A stretch of 64,000 nt of DNA from Erigeron canadensis (Eukaryota; Streptophyta; Magnoliopsida; Asterales; Asteraceae), in assembly GCF_010389155.1 (NCBI RefSeq), contig NC_057761.1, positions 6,822,501 to 6,886,500 on the forward strand. The letters are read 5' to 3'. Both the position numbers and the translations under genes were made by a program. Shown in pieces: positions 53,202-64,000 of the stretch. How positions within the stretch are numbered: the stretch's first letter is position 1; the number at the start of each line of letters is the position of its first letter. A model generated the notes under the pieces. That model had not been told where the DNA came from. It was given only the letters and a program-made list of their open reading frames with translations, and did not search any database.

Positions 53202-54248
53202 TCACTCTTTAGCATTTGGGCCAGCACATGCTTTCAAAACGGGGCTCCATATCCATTGTACTAAAAACTTTCTACCTCTTCTACCATTCATATTAAAAGT
53301 CCGACCCGACCCATCTTTCATAACTTCACCAATATACCCACCACCACCACCCGACCCATATAACCCTTCACACAAGTCCCCGATTTCCGTGGGCGCAGTT
53401 GGGTCCTCGCCCGCGTACCACGCGTTAACCAACGGGTTAGACGATAGCTCCGCGAGCTCGTGCCCGATCACACTAATCATTCCATCAATACCAACATCTC
53501 CATTTGGCGGTTTAAGTGGACCCGGCCCACCACCACGCATATAACTCGGAACAGCAAATGGGTAAGCGCAAACTTCGGGGCATTGTTGGCCCGAATTACC
53601 AACCCATGCGTACGGTAAAGTGTAGCCCACTTTTGATGGAAAAGTAAAATAGTGGAACCCACAAACAGCTCTACAGAAATCCTCTACTGTCACGTCTACA
53701 GAAGTTAATATAAGATAGATTCCATTTTTATGATCCACTGGAAATGGTGCTGATTGGACTGCCGACCCAATTACTTCTTGGATCGTTAACCGGGTCAAGT
53801 GGGTCCCATGGGAATATTTTTGATCATGGTATTCCCCAGAAATAACCATGGACCGCGAAATGTTTGCATTTGTTTGGTCCGTGTAAAGCGAGACCGTCTC
53901 CCACCAGTCTGATACAGACGGGTGGGGGGCGGCCCGTCGATTAGTTGTGGAAATAGATAATAAAAAATCTTTGATAATCAAAGTTTGGGTTGGCTTCCAT
54001 TTTCCATACCAAATAATGTAAATGTTAATTGGTGATGAAAGAACCGGACCCATATGGTACTTAAGGTTCACAAGTTCAGATGAACCTTCATATTTTTTAG
54101 ATGATGTCAATGTTTTTGGTGGAAGTAAATTTGGGTTAACAAATGTGTAACCTGAATTCAGGGTTTGTACGTTGGAGGATGCAAAACAAACAATTGTACT
54201 AAAGAAACATAAGTAAAAAAAGAATGTCATGAAATATAATTGAGACAT
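53202..54248 (-). CDS. EXORDIUM-like secreted protein (phosphate-induced protein 1 family)
   Basis: An intronless ORF of 348 aa from ATG 54248 to the stop at 53202, the usual length and gene structure for EXORDIUM-like proteins. Residues 1-25 form a signal peptide ([20 protein letters not shown]). Family motifs: [20 protein letters not shown] with WYGKW near the N-terminus, [77 protein letters not shown] and the end [20 protein letters not shown]. Family knowledge: apoplastic proteins tied to brassinosteroid- and carbon-dependent growth; the biochemical activity is unknown, although the [10 protein letters not shown] box looks metalloprotease-like. The ATG at 54248 fits a leader starting after the TATA box at 54317-54325. 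No defect is seen. Confidence 0.93.
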   Translation of the reverse strand: MSQLYFMTFFFYLCFFSTIVCFASSNVQTLNSGYTFVNPNLLPPKTLTSSKKYEGSSELVNLKYHMGPVLSSPINIYIIWYGKWKPTQTLIIKDFLLSISTTNRRAAPHPSVSDWWETVSLYTDQTNANISRSMVISGEYHDQKYSHGTHLTRLTIQEVIGSAVQSAPFPVDHKNGIYLILTSVDVTVEDFCRAVCGFHYFTFPSKVGYTLPYAWVGNSGQQCPEVCAYPFAVPSYMRGGGPGPLKPPNGDVGIDGMISVIGHELAELSSNPLVNAWYAGEDPTAPTEIGDLCEGLYGSGGGGGYIGEVMKDGSGRTFNMNGRRGRKFLVQWIWSPVLKACAGPNAKE

Positions 54249-54316
54249 TTTTGCAATGTAGTTTTTGTGCAAGGATTTGAAAGAGAGGGGTGGAAGGAAA
54301 GAACCAAAATGGATGG

Positions 54317-54348
54317 ATATTTAAAGGGAGTGAGTGAGTGAGTGAGTG
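54317..54348 (-). promoter_or_regulatory. TATA box and CACT microsatellite of the EXORDIUM-like gene
   Basis: On the minus strand TTTAAATAT (54325-54317) lies about 70 bases before the start codon. Directly upstream is a (CACT)n run of about five units (54348-54328). The position fits a TATA box with a leader of about 40 nt. Inferred from sequence and spacing. Confidence 0.55.
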
Positions 54349-54643
54349 TGAAGTGTTGTTTTGAAAGGGGAATGGGCTGGAGACAGCTTTCAATAATGTT
54401 ATTACTAAGAGAGTATGTTGTGACCACTCTTTTTCTTTCTTTTAAGAATCATGTGTCTTCAATGCAATACATACAACATAGTCCTTTTGAATTGATTTTT
54501 ACTGTTTGAAGATATTTTTGAAATTTAGATTTTTTACTGTTTTATAATATCTTTGAAATCAGTCACATGCACAATTTAATACTATTTACTTTGTACTTAA
54601 TTATAAAGAACCTAACATGCATGTAAATAAATCAAAAGAGAAA

Positions 54644-54820
54644 TGATTAATCCTTCTAACAAATTAGCTTAAAATTCTCTTAACTAATGTATTATGACAT
54701 GTGGAAAAATCAGAGGACAAAATTAGAAAAGAGAATTGATGAAAACCACATGTCACCTTTTTAGAGTATTAGAAGGATTTTTATGCTATTTTGTAAGAAG
54801 AATTAGTCATTTTCCAAATC
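54644..54820. mobile_element. MITE with 35-bp terminal inverted repeats
   Basis: The left end AAATGATTAATCCTTCTAAC, continuing to TTAGCTTAAAA, matches the reverse complement of the right end (AAATGACTAATTCTTCTTAC, continuing to ATAGCATAAAA). Diverged relatives are at about 43136-43260, 43915-44060 and 47219-47396. Confidence 0.7.
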
Positions 54821-55287
54821 AAAATGTAGATAATAAACATGATACAGTAAATCGATGAGCACAAAGTGACAAGCAACTGATGTCGTGCAATTGTGCAAAC
54901 TGCAAAACGCCGAGGCTATTGGAAGCCTTCTAAGCAAATAAGCCAACATGATATACAAAGTTTTGGCATAGTTGTGCATTCATATGTAAAGTTTAAAATC
55001 TAAAATGCTCTTTTTCAAAATTTGGTTATAGGCTCTCAATAAATTTTTTAAAACACTCATGGATAAATAATTTTAATGATGATATTACATGAAGAATGCC
55101 TACTTTTTTATGTATTCTCCGAAGCTTTTTAACTCATGGTATGGGGTTTCAAATAAAAGTGATTGATTCGGGAATAGAGAGTGGGGAAACAGGGAATCGG
55201 CTTTTAGCGAGTTAAGTTACTTGTAGCCCCATCCCTTCTTTTGGATACTGCTGCTACACCATCCCATAACCTACAAATTTCTAGAGA

Positions 55288-55490
55288 GTAAATTACAATT
55301 TTGGTCCTTGTCGTGTTTTATCCATAACTTATATAAATTATCGTTTTAGTCTAAAGTCCAAATAAATTTGTCTAGTCAACAATTTTGGTCCAAAATTAAA
55401 ACGGACGTTAACTTATCATCACATGACATGCATTTGATGGAATATATTATTATTTTCATTACCACAAGAACCAAAGTCGTAAATAACTAT
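55288..55490. mobile_element. MITE with TTTTGGTCCTTGT-type terminal repeats
   Basis: The left end TAAATTACAATTTTGGTCCT pairs with the reverse complement of the right end (TTATTTACGACTTTGGTTCT). It is about 200 bp and non-coding. Confidence 0.6.
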
Positions 55491-55559
55491 GTAACAATAA
55501 ACCTTTTTATAAATAATATTAATAAATAGTCCATTACAATCATAATTAACATCATATGC

Positions 55560-56044
55560 TCAATCTTCAATACTATAACTATTTATTCATCCATGGATAC
55601 AATATATTGGAATAAACATGATTCGATTCGAATGAAAATTGTCCTGTGGAACCTGTAAGAGCATAAAGCATAATTGCTATTAATTTCGGGTTCCCATAAC
55701 AAGGTGATTGAGTAATAATGGATGATAAATTCGGCTGGAACATGATGCACGGATTAGAGAGAAACACACACACGAAAATTAGGGTATTATGTGTGTAGGG
55801 ATTAACATTAACTTAGGGTTAATTACCCTCTATTTATAATGAGAGTAATTACACATTCAACCATTTAGTATTTACACATTAGTCCTCTTAGTTACAATCA
55901 CCTAATGGGAAACCCTATACTACGTCTCTAAAATTAAATACGTCCATCATATATATACTTAGACATAGGGATTTCAGTTATCGTCAATTATCATATCAGG
56001 AATGATACATGATCAGTGACGGTCACACTAACATGGTTCCAACA
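55560..56044 (-). repeat. 3' LTR of copia element E
   Basis: The right boundary is clear (CCAACA then the tract TTCTCCCACTTGACC as read on the plus strand). The left boundary is only approximate because no second copy is in the window. Confidence 0.6.
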
Positions 56045-56059
56045 TTCTCCCACTTGACC
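56045..56059 (-). promoter_or_regulatory. Polypurine tract of element E
   Basis: GGTCAAGTGGGAGAA on the minus strand directly precedes the TG start of the LTR. This tract type is common in plant copia elements. Confidence 0.65.
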
Positions 56060-56175
56060 AAGCGATCATTTATCTATGAGTATTCAAATAAGCTCCGGAA
56101 TAATACTCATTTTGTTTTAAACCGAAATCATAGCCAATAAGTACAGTCGTAGAGAAGAACATCAACTCAGGACCC

Positions 56176-56421
56176 TATTAATTAAAACTAATAGACTAAG
56201 CAACAAACAAGATCAAGATCAAAAGGAAAATGATGAATGCATAAAATGTAAAGGAAAAAGGGAATGAAATGCGGCTGAAATGTTATGTAGTAATAGGGTG
56301 AAAATGAGGCAAAAGGTCATTAGATTATTAATCCGGGCTTAAATACCCAAGAACCAACTTACACAAAAAGTCCCTCTAGTCTAGTAAAATGCAATTCAAC
56401 ACAAATATAATTATCCTAACA
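56176..56421 (-). repeat. 3' LTR of element D
   Basis: 246 bp. On the minus strand it begins TGTTAGGATAATTATATTTG and ends TTTTAATTAATA, where the final CA has become TA. The 5' copy at 61888-62135 ends AACA. Confidence 0.9.
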
Positions 56422-56434
56422 ATCTCCCCCTTTT
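56422..56434 (-). promoter_or_regulatory. Polypurine tract of element D
   Basis: AAAAGGGGGAGAT on the minus strand directly precedes the 3' LTR. Confidence 0.8.
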
Positions 56435-56574
56435 GTGTGAATTGTCGCCGGTCTTCAAAGCGGTTGAGTCTTCGGGTTCCTTGAATCATCGGGAAGAAAA
56501 GGAGTATTTGGTGCATAGTTCTTTGGAAAGGTGATCGAGCTTGGTCTTGTGAGCCATGGATAGAATTCTCTCAC

Positions 56575-59500
56575 TTATCTTAAGCCCTCTGAGAGTGATC
56601 TCTTTCTTATTCCCTGAATAACTTCAAAGTGTCGCATTCTGACCCGGAACCTCAATCTTCCTTTTATCAACACCATCATATTCTTGATCAGCAAGGTACT
56701 CTCTTTTGCAGCTTTCATTTGTTTGAACATATCTTCAAAAGCTTCAATTGCATGTCGTAGTGTACCATCAGAATATTTGTGAAATTCTTTTGCTTTTATG
56801 AAGATTGGTTTTTCTGCACCATTATAAAAAACAAATCCAAAATCTGGTTCAGAAAAATGGTTAGAAAATTCAGCGACTCGATGTCTATGGAAGGTATTGA
56901 TTGGTTAGGTATTGACAGGTTGACATTTCTTTGGACAGATTCTATTCCCAGCTGAAATTCTTCCCGTGATGCCGCTTGAACCGAATATTTGATGAAGCGT
57001 TTTATAGCATTCAAAGCAAGAGTCATCGGACCTTTTCTGATAACTTCACCCCTAAAGAAATCATACAAATCCATAATATCATTAACATGAAGCAGGTGAA
57101 ACTGTGCTTCATTGAAATGATACTTTCATTGTTGGAGCGAACAACATGGATGAAGGTATGTTGATTCTGCATATGCATTTTTCTTCGACATGTGTAATCC
57201 TTTTTATCCTATATCGAAGTTGTGCGCCCACAAGAGGTGGATCATTGAGCATGTTGATCATCGAAGCCTTGTACAAAGATTGAATCCTTGGTGTTGAAAA
57301 AGCTTCTGTAGCCACGAAATTATACTTTCTAGGAATGAAATCAGTTTTTGAGAAAACCTTGTATGCTATTTCCTCAAGAAACGGAGTTTCAAGAACCACT
57401 GATGATTGTTTCTGGTTCAGATCTAATGGATCTCGTTTATCTTTGAAGAAAGTAAAAGCTGGTAGGTCAGAAGTTGCTGATTGTTGAGAGAGATCAGCAT
57501 TTGACATTTTTGGCACACTTTCTTTTATTGGTTGAACGTTTGTGAATTCTTCTTTATCAAAACTAGATTGTAACTCAGGTGATTGTAGTACAGGTGATGT
57601 TGGAGACACGGATACAGGCTCAGAATCAGACACTTCATATTGTGGTTCATCAAATACAAAGTTATCCATATCATATAGGCTTTTGAGTTCTTCATCTGTG
57701 AGAGTGGTTGTTGCCTTTTTGGATATGTACTCAAAATCAGGCTTTTCAACCGTCTTTTGAGTAGACTCTCCTCTAAAATCGATCAGGTAAGTGAGCTCTG
57801 GGTAAATGACATTCAAAGGCTCAGGTTGCTCCCATACTTTACTGAAATCATAGTAATCAAATCCCTGATCGTCTTGAGGTCCACCAGATGTGCCATGGTT
57901 TATGCCTTCCCCTGGTCGTTGGGCGGTTGTCAATGAAACAAGTTGGTGATTAAACAGACCAGAGTCTCTATTCTCCCCCTCAGGAGGATCCTGAGAATCA
58001 GGATCATCATGTCGACGTTTGTTAGGAGTGAGAAAGGGTTTGCATGACTCAAGGGTAGTAAGGCGCTGACTAAGTGCATCAAGACCAGTTGTAAGACGAT
58101 TATCAAGTAGTTGAAGATGATTGAGAACTTGATTCAGTCTAGATTCAAGACCAGTTGAGTCAGATGCAGCTTGATAAGTAACCATGGTGGAAAGATTCAG
58201 AATCGAAAGAATGGCTTGTTCATATGGTGTTTTGTTGGGGCGTTGAAGTAAACGTGCATGATATACCCCACGGAGATCGTCAAAATTCATGGTCAAAGGT
58301 GAAAATGGTTGATGTGGAACAATAGTCGTTGCAGGAGTATATGATGATTGAAATGGAGCCATTGTGGTGGATGATTGAGTCATAGCGGTAACATGGGACT
58401 GAAATGTAGGATCAAGGGTAACTGATAATCCGGTGCCACTTAGGCGATCCGTTGACACTACATGCGCGCTACTAGAGCATGTTGAGTGACCTACGTTCAG
58501 TGCTGGCATGGTGGTGACACTGGTAGGATTTCCTAGTGATCCTTGGACACCAGTTGAAACTAATAGTCCTACACCACTTCCGGCAACATCACTTAGATGT
58601 GCAGAGTCACGAAAACTCGTAGACACAAACAACTGTGACCTAGGGGTGCTAGACATTGGTGCATGAAAGAAGGGCCGAGGTTGGGGATGATTGCCTCGTG
58701 ATTCAATACCTTGTGACTCCAAAGGAGACACTGGTAGAGTATGTGGTGAATCCCCGTGGACACTTGAAACGATCTCTCGCTGTTGAGAGACCAAGTAGCT
58801 AGGATGAGTTTGTGCATGCGTTAGTAGGCTGCTACGTCTTTTTCAATACCTTGACACAACGAATGTGCCTCGGTAGCAGATGCGGTAGCCTGGTGATTTA
58901 AAGTAGTTTGGAGAGGGCGATCTCTTTTTCTTTGCCCTATCTCTCCCCCTGACCGCTCAACGTCTCTAGAATTTTCAACTCCGCCCTCAATCCGACCTTG
59001 TTTCTCCAAAGTAAAATCATGTGCACCCAAAGTATCATTAAAAACATCATCATGAGATGGACGATCTACATCATCACAACCTGTATTGGTTTGTGATAGT
59101 GAGGCGAAGGTAGGTAAAAGAACAGGATCAGATGCAGACGGATGATCAGTTGATCGGTTCTTTTTGTGAGATTTTGGCTGTTGGGGAATGCCAACAATCT
59201 TGAGACGGGAAATTTGGGGGTTGGAGGTTACAGATGTAGTTTGTGAAGTAGATGAAGGAGTCGGTGCTTGTGCTTGATTTGCTGAATTGCTATCATGACG
59301 AAACTTTTGTCGCCTTTTTGACATAGCCAGTTCAACTAAATCTCCCTCAATTGTTTTCCCCTCATTATTTTTTCTTTTGGACCCTGAAACGCTAGACCCC
59401 TTACTAGGCTTCCTATGCTCGCTTGGGATAGGAGCCTGTGGTTGAGCAGGCGCCGTAGCGAGAGCTAACGCTCGATATTCTTTGATGGCAGTATCTTGTC

Positions 59501-60275
59501 GATCAGCAAGCACAAGTAAATAGTTGGGAATGAGTGCAGATTTGGCGATATCAGAACCAACGCCTTTTTGTATGTATTTTAGGTAATGGAAGTTGAATGA
59601 TGGTTCATCATCAAGAGAAGGAATTTTAGGGTTGGTGTTCAGGAAATCGTCTAACATGATGGAAAGAAAACGAACATATGGGATGTAATCATATTTGGCT
59701 TTGTTGATGAGAATTGTGACCAGCTTGTCCCAGATAATTCGAGCAAAATCAAAATGTTTATGATATGCGACTCCATAAAATATTTTTAGCATTGAAGAAG
59801 ACATGGAGTCCATACCAGAATTAGATGAGCCCAGACAATGATTTAAAATCATAAAAAGTGTAGCCCATCGACGAGAAAGAGATTTTGCTTTAAAAACAGT
59901 TACATTCTAAAACTGACCCTCATATCCTAGAGCATTAATAGCAGCAATCATAGTGTGCTCATCGGGGATATTATCAAAAACTTTGGCGTGTGAACACGCA
60001 TGCTCTAAAGGAAAATGAAGTGTGTGTCGAAACAGGTCAAGGTCAAAAGTCAGATTAAAGATGTTACATGAGTTGAGTTGAAACTGCATTGACCCGTCAA
60101 CAGGTGAAAAACCAAGAGAGGTCCACATTTGAGTAACATACGCAGCAGGTACAGAAACCGTGGTTGATAAAACCGGGTATAGCGGGTGACCTTTTAGTAT
60201 GGGAATCATCTCCGGATGAGGAGATTTCAAAGGCAGCCTCAAGTAAGAATTGCATGCCAATTCATCAGTTGTCAT
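56575..60275 (-). pseudogene. Long ORF of unknown function carried by element D, in 3-4 broken pieces
   Basis: Piece 1 starts at ATG 60275 (MTTDELACNSYLRLPL) and has one in-frame stop at 59907, continuing in the same frame to 58821. It includes KIFYGVAYHKHFDFARIIWD and VRFLSIMLDDFL, then a long Ser/Thr/Pro/Lys-rich region. A frame change near 58830 leads to a low-complexity segment of 561 codons (58794-57109). A further change leads to 57074-56796 (REEFQLGIESVQRNVNLSIP) and then HKYSDGTLRHAIEAFEDM, ending with TAA at 56575. I recall LGIESYQ..NL and KFSDGTL-type C-termini in uncharacterised ORFs of plant copia elements, especially annotated in Asteraceae; that is memory, not a search. Its place between the RNase H remnant and the 3' polypurine tract equals the position of the extra 3' ORF of SIRE-type copia elements. 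No transmembrane segment or known domain is seen. Confidence 0.7.
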
Positions 60276-61475
60276 TGTAAACCTATATAAAAGGCAGCTA
60301 ACGTGAGACAAGATGTATATTACTCATGTGAAAAGGACAGAACATAAGCTGCTGAATCGTTGCATATAGATACTCAATAAGCAATAATAATAACGAGCAA
60401 CTTGTGTTTTAAAAAAAATTGTCATAGAACTACGAACCATAATTAATCTTGAAAGGAAAAAAAAATTACGACACACTATAATAGGCATAATAAAACTAAA
60501 CAGCTAAAGTTAAATGGAGATAGTTTGAGAGAAACTTACATCAATGGTTCAACTAGACACACGGACAGGTTGGCAACAAAAATTAAAATACGTAGTCCCA
60601 AAAAAAAAATTAGCACAGGAAGGTACAATAAGAAAAATAAGAACAAGAAAAAAATTTATGACTAACACAATTTATCTAACATAAAAAAATAAAATAAAAA
60701 AAGGAAAAAAGATTAGCATACAAAAAGTAATGGTGGGGTGGGATATCCGAAAAATTGAGGAGGTGATATTTGGATGTCGAGATGAGGAGAAAAAAAAATC
60801 GAAAAGGTATTAAAAGGAATGGGCATCCGAAAACATAGAAGAAAATATCTAAATTGATTATACTAAAATAATTAAACAAATACCCATCATGCTAAACCAA
60901 AAAAAAAATACAAACCTTAAGTTGGTAATGGAATAGCGATGGAGACAGATTTGGGATATCGTTGGCTTAATGAAAGATTGCGAATGTATGCGGTTTAATG
61001 GAGGTTTCCGGATATAGGGGTTTTGGGGATATATGTAGAGAGTTTTCGTATAGGAGCTTAAATAGTGGTTTCCTGATGGAAGTATGAAGCTTTACGGATG
61101 GATTAAAAAAAATTGAGGTGCTGTAAAAGTAAGAAAATAGACAACGTGTGAATCAGATGGGTAATAAGGACTAAGGAGTGATGATGGGCTGGGCTAGAGG
61201 TAGAAACAAAGAAAATGGGCTTAAAGACAAATTAGATACTACATAGAGAACAAAAACAAATAAGTTACACATAACTGCTTATATAAAAAGAATATACGAA
61301 ACACTTTATTGATAGATATTATTATCATAAGAAGTATAAAAAAAAAACTTAGAAACTAAAAAAATAAAATAAAATAAATCATAAACTAAAAAAATGATAA
61401 AATAAAATAAAAAATACTAATAATTGTAAAAATAAATAAATAAAATGAAATAAAGCTAAACTAACAATGTTACAA
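60276..61475 (-). other. A-rich spacer of element D
   Basis: Between the RNase H fragment and the extra ORF, AT-rich with long A runs on the plus strand and repeated AAATAAAATAAAA words (61330-61450). It could supply the promoter or splice acceptor for the extra ORF. No ORF is seen. Confidence 0.45.
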
Positions 61476-61517
61476 GCTCCCCCTCAAATGACGAATCAAA
61501 TGAGTTCAAGCTCCCCC

Positions 61518-61870
61518 TCAAACGTTGCACAGTTGAATTAGGAGGATTTGACAACGGACTTGGGGTTTCAAATCTAACATACCGAGTTTTGTTTTGAGAA
61601 AGGTGAAACGTTGCTCATCCAGAGGCTTGGTAAAAAGATCAGCAATTTGTAAATCTGTTGACACAAAGTACAGTTCAATCTTACCTTTCTCGACGTTATC
61701 TTTTAGAAAATGATACCGTACGTCAATGTGTTTCGTTTTGGTGTGCTGAACTGGATTGCAGGAAATGGCAATTGCGCTCTTGGAATCACAATAAATGGGA
61801 ATTTTGTTGAAGTGAAAGCCATAATCCATGAGTTGAGTGCGCATCCACAAAACTTGGGAACAACAGCTTG
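61518..61870 (-). pseudogene. Copia RNase H C-terminal fragment in element D
   Basis: The minus strand reads LWMRTQLMDYGF, then IYCDSKSAIAIS (with the RNase H aspartate), HTKTKHIDVRYHFLKD, IADLFTKPLDEQRFTFLK and a stop at 61518. This is the standard end of a copia pol. It begins only a few bases after the primer site, so a deletion has joined the primer region to the last part of pol. Confidence 0.88.
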
Positions 61871-61874
61871 CTTA

Positions 61875-61885
61875 GCCTGATACCA
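61875..61885 (-). promoter_or_regulatory. Primer-binding site of element D
   Basis: TGGTATCAGGC on the minus strand, two bases after the 5' LTR. It resembles the initiator-methionine-tRNA primer site TGGTATCAGAGC with a small change. Confidence 0.65.
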
Positions 61886-61887
61886 AA

Positions 61888-62135
61888 TGTTAATTAAAAC
61901 TAATAGACTAAGCAACAAACAAGATCAAGATCAAAAGGCAAATGATGAATGCATAAAATGTAAAGGAAAAAGGGAATGAAATGCGGCTGAAATGTTATGT
62001 AGTAATAGTGTGAAAATGAGGCAAAAGGTCATTAGGTTATTAATCCTTGGGGCTTAAATACCCAAGAACCAACTTACACAAAAGTCCCTCTAGTCTAGTA
62101 AAATGCAATTCAACACAAATATAATTATCCTAACA
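61888..62135 (-). repeat. 5' LTR of element D
   Basis: 248 bp with TG..CA ends, differing from 56176-56421 at only a few positions. Confidence 0.9.
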
Positions 62136-62329
62136 GACCCCCACTAGTCAAACTATGATTTAAATTTAAAACTAATAAGCAATGATCAATTGAGTAAGAC
62201 AAATTTTGTTATATAATGTCTTTACACTGTTATGAGCTCGAAGTGTAACTAATAGACAAACAAAATCTGAATAAGGAGGAAAATTTTTCATTAACATAAT
62301 AATAATGACCAATAAGTACAACATGTTAT

Positions 62330-64000
62330 CATTATGGGTCTTTTAGTAAGCCTCATCTTCAACACGTGTCCTACGAAGATTTTAGGAGGAAGACCTTCGC
62401 TCATTGGATGCATTAGCACATTTATGTGTACTTATGTACACAATACAAAGAACATTTTCCTCAATCCGTTCACGTAAAACAGATACTTTGTATCGAGATA
62501 CATCTCAGCGACAGTTGAACTGTTACTATTCAAAAATTACGGTAGCTGAGTTATCACAGTACTACTTCAATGATCTAATAATAAAGTTGACGACTTTCGA
62601 GTCCACTGACCAGGTTCTTTAACAACATCTCATGACATGAAATTATGAACGTTTAGACATCATGACATGAAATTATGAAATTATGACTCCGTCAAAAGAT
62701 AGGGTTGCAAGCTAACCATAAATATACATCCAGAAGTAGATTTCTTATTGGAATTAGAACATCCCACTAATTCTAAGTTGTCACCTCTTCTATAAGTTAA
62801 TATGTAGTCTTTGGTCCTTTGCAGATATCGTAGAACCTTTTTAGCCATTTTCCAATATGCTAATCCGGGATTATATACTTAACTCCCAAGCATACCGGCA
62901 ATATGAGCGATATCTGGATGAGTACAGACCTGAGCGTACGTAATGCTCTTAACTACTTACGAGTAAGGTATCATCCTCATTTGCTACTTATTAATCTCAA
63001 TGTTCGGACTTCGGAAACAATCACATACATCTCCTTTTACTAATAGATCTATAGTGGGTGAGTAGTGTTGCAAGTTATTGTGTTCTAAGATGTGTTCAAT
63101 ATAAGTCTTTTGAGAAAGAACTAGAACATCATTACTCTATCCCGATGTATTTCGATACCTGTGACATTAAAGGCATCACCGAGATCTTTTATGTCGACAT
63201 TCTGCGAAAAGTAAACGCTTCGACTCATGCAACATATCCAAGTTGTCATTTGCAATTATAATATCATTCATGTGCAAAACAAGTATTGTAAATTTACTCC
63301 CACTGATCTTGAGATAGGTGCACTAATCCACTTGATTTTCTTAAGAAGTCTTGTCCTCTTATGACTTCATTAAACTTAACGTACCATTTTAGTGATGCTT
63401 GTTTCAACCTGTATATGGACTTATTCAACTTGCAGATCATGTGCTATTTACTTTATGGAACTTCAGGTTCACATGTATCTGTCTTAATGCAAGTTTGCAT
63501 TTAGGAAAGTGGTCTTGACATCCATCTAATGTAACTCTAAATCATAATAAGTTACGAATGCCATGACGATCCTTAAGGAATCTTTATAAGACAGGAGATA
63601 AGGTCTCTTGATAATCGATTCGGGTCTAATTTGGTTATGAAGATCCATTTACAACCTACAGGTTTGGATTCTTCAGGAAATTCAACCAAGTCCCAAACTT
63701 CATTATGCTATATGGAATTAAGCTCTCAAATTATGGCTTCGCATGATCGCTATTAATGGCTTCTTAATAAGAGGTAGGATCAATAAGCTTTCCAATGTCC
63801 TCAACTTCAGTTATGAAATCATCAAAGTTATGGTCTTGTGTGACCTAGATAATCTCCTGAGTTGATTTTCAGGTTCAGTAAGGAAGATGCTTTAGCATTA
63901 TTAATAAGATGCTTTAACATTAGTAGTATCCTGATTAAGAGGATTAGGATTTTGATTAGGAGGAGGCAGATCAGTGACATTAGGAGCAGCGTTAGGTACA
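62330..64000 (-). pseudogene. Copia element E pol remnant (RT and RNase H), heavily decayed
   Basis: Read in mixed minus-strand frames, fragments of copia RT and RNase H can be recognised: MDVKTTFLN (near 63520), VDIKDLGDAF..GIEIHRDR (near 63150-63200), a degraded CTHPDIA (near 62920) and TYR-type text before a broken RNase H. Stops and frameshifts occur every few tens of codons. The N-terminal part lies outside the window. Confidence 0.65.

Larger units (their letters stand above)
54400..55555. other. Upstream region of the EXORDIUM-like gene, with two MITEs
   Basis: Holds the MITEs at 54644-54820 and 55288-55490. The remainder is AT-rich and non-coding. Confidence 0.45.
56176..62135 (-). 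mobile_element. LTR element D with near-total pol deletion and a long extra ORF
   Basis: LTRs are 56176-56421 and 61888-62135, nearly identical, and GACCC is duplicated at 56171-56175 and 62136-62140. On the minus strand the order is 5' LTR, primer site (61885-61875), copia RNase H C-terminus (to 61518), purine-rich tracts (GAGGGGGAGCTTG, twice, 61477-61520), a spacer, a long unknown ORF (60275-56575), a polypurine tract (AAAGGGGGAGAT) and the 3' LTR. Gag, protease, integrase and most of RT are absent. The LTRs' near identity suggests recent insertion, probably with help from a full-length relative. Confidence 0.88.
55560..64000 (-). mobile_element. Ty1/copia element E, 3' part, split by element D, running off the window
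   Basis: The 3' LTR is about 55560-56044; on the minus strand it starts TGTTGGAACCATGTTAGTGT after the purine-rich GGTCAAGTGGGAGAA. Internal DNA continues at 56045-56175, then element D intervenes (56176-62135), and it resumes at 62136 toward RT and RNase H remnants. The 5' part lies beyond 64000. Many stops mark it as old. Confidence 0.7.

Noticed and set aside
53185..53544. Proline-rich 119-codon frame opposite the EXORDIUM-like gene
   Set aside because: It is the antisense shadow of a clearly conserved coding region.
62404..62622. Plus-strand open frame in element E
   Set aside because: It is antisense to decayed copia pol and has no motif.

Overview
The window is nuclear DNA of a flowering plant. 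Three intron-bearing or secreted-protein genes of plant families lie in AT-rich DNA crowded with LTR retrotransposons, MITEs, Helitron-like ends and a SINE. A eudicot is most likely. Asteraceae is a tentative guess from the type of extra ORF carried by the retroelement at 56-62 kb. I ran no database search; family names come from reading motifs.

Host genes, all on the minus strand: a complete six-exon glutamate receptor-like channel gene (1470-5052); a complete 15-exon NOC4-type nucleolar ribosome-biogenesis gene (7423-13288, with a probable 5'-UTR exon near 14130-14270); and an intronless EXORDIUM-like secreted protein gene (53202-54248). The exon chains of the first two were checked base by base: all junctions are GT/AG and the reading phase closes throughout.

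From 14.3 to 22.1 kb there is no host gene. It holds an imperfect palindrome of about 840 bp, foldback MITEs, a MITE inside a TA microsatellite, and a decayed PIF/Harbinger-type ORF1 locus. From 22.3 to 41.9 kb lies a four-level nest of LTR elements: a deleted Ty1/copia element is split by a minus-strand Ty3/gypsy element (A), which is split by a plus-strand gypsy element (B), which carries a minus-strand solo LTR (C) inside gag. Insertion ends and 5-bp target duplications can be read at most joints. The gypsy LTRs carry variable-number arrays of GC-rich palindromes.

From 41.9 to 53 kb there are Helitron-like termini, several MITE families, a tRNA-derived SINE, and an inverted copy of the EXORDIUM-like 3'-UTR. 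From 55.5 kb to the end, a decayed copia element (E) contains a second LTR element (D). D has lost almost all of its pol but keeps a long unknown ORF between an RNase H remnant and its 3' polypurine tract.

The host genes show no functional linkage to each other. Most of the unusual structure here is foldback DNA and retroelement architecture.
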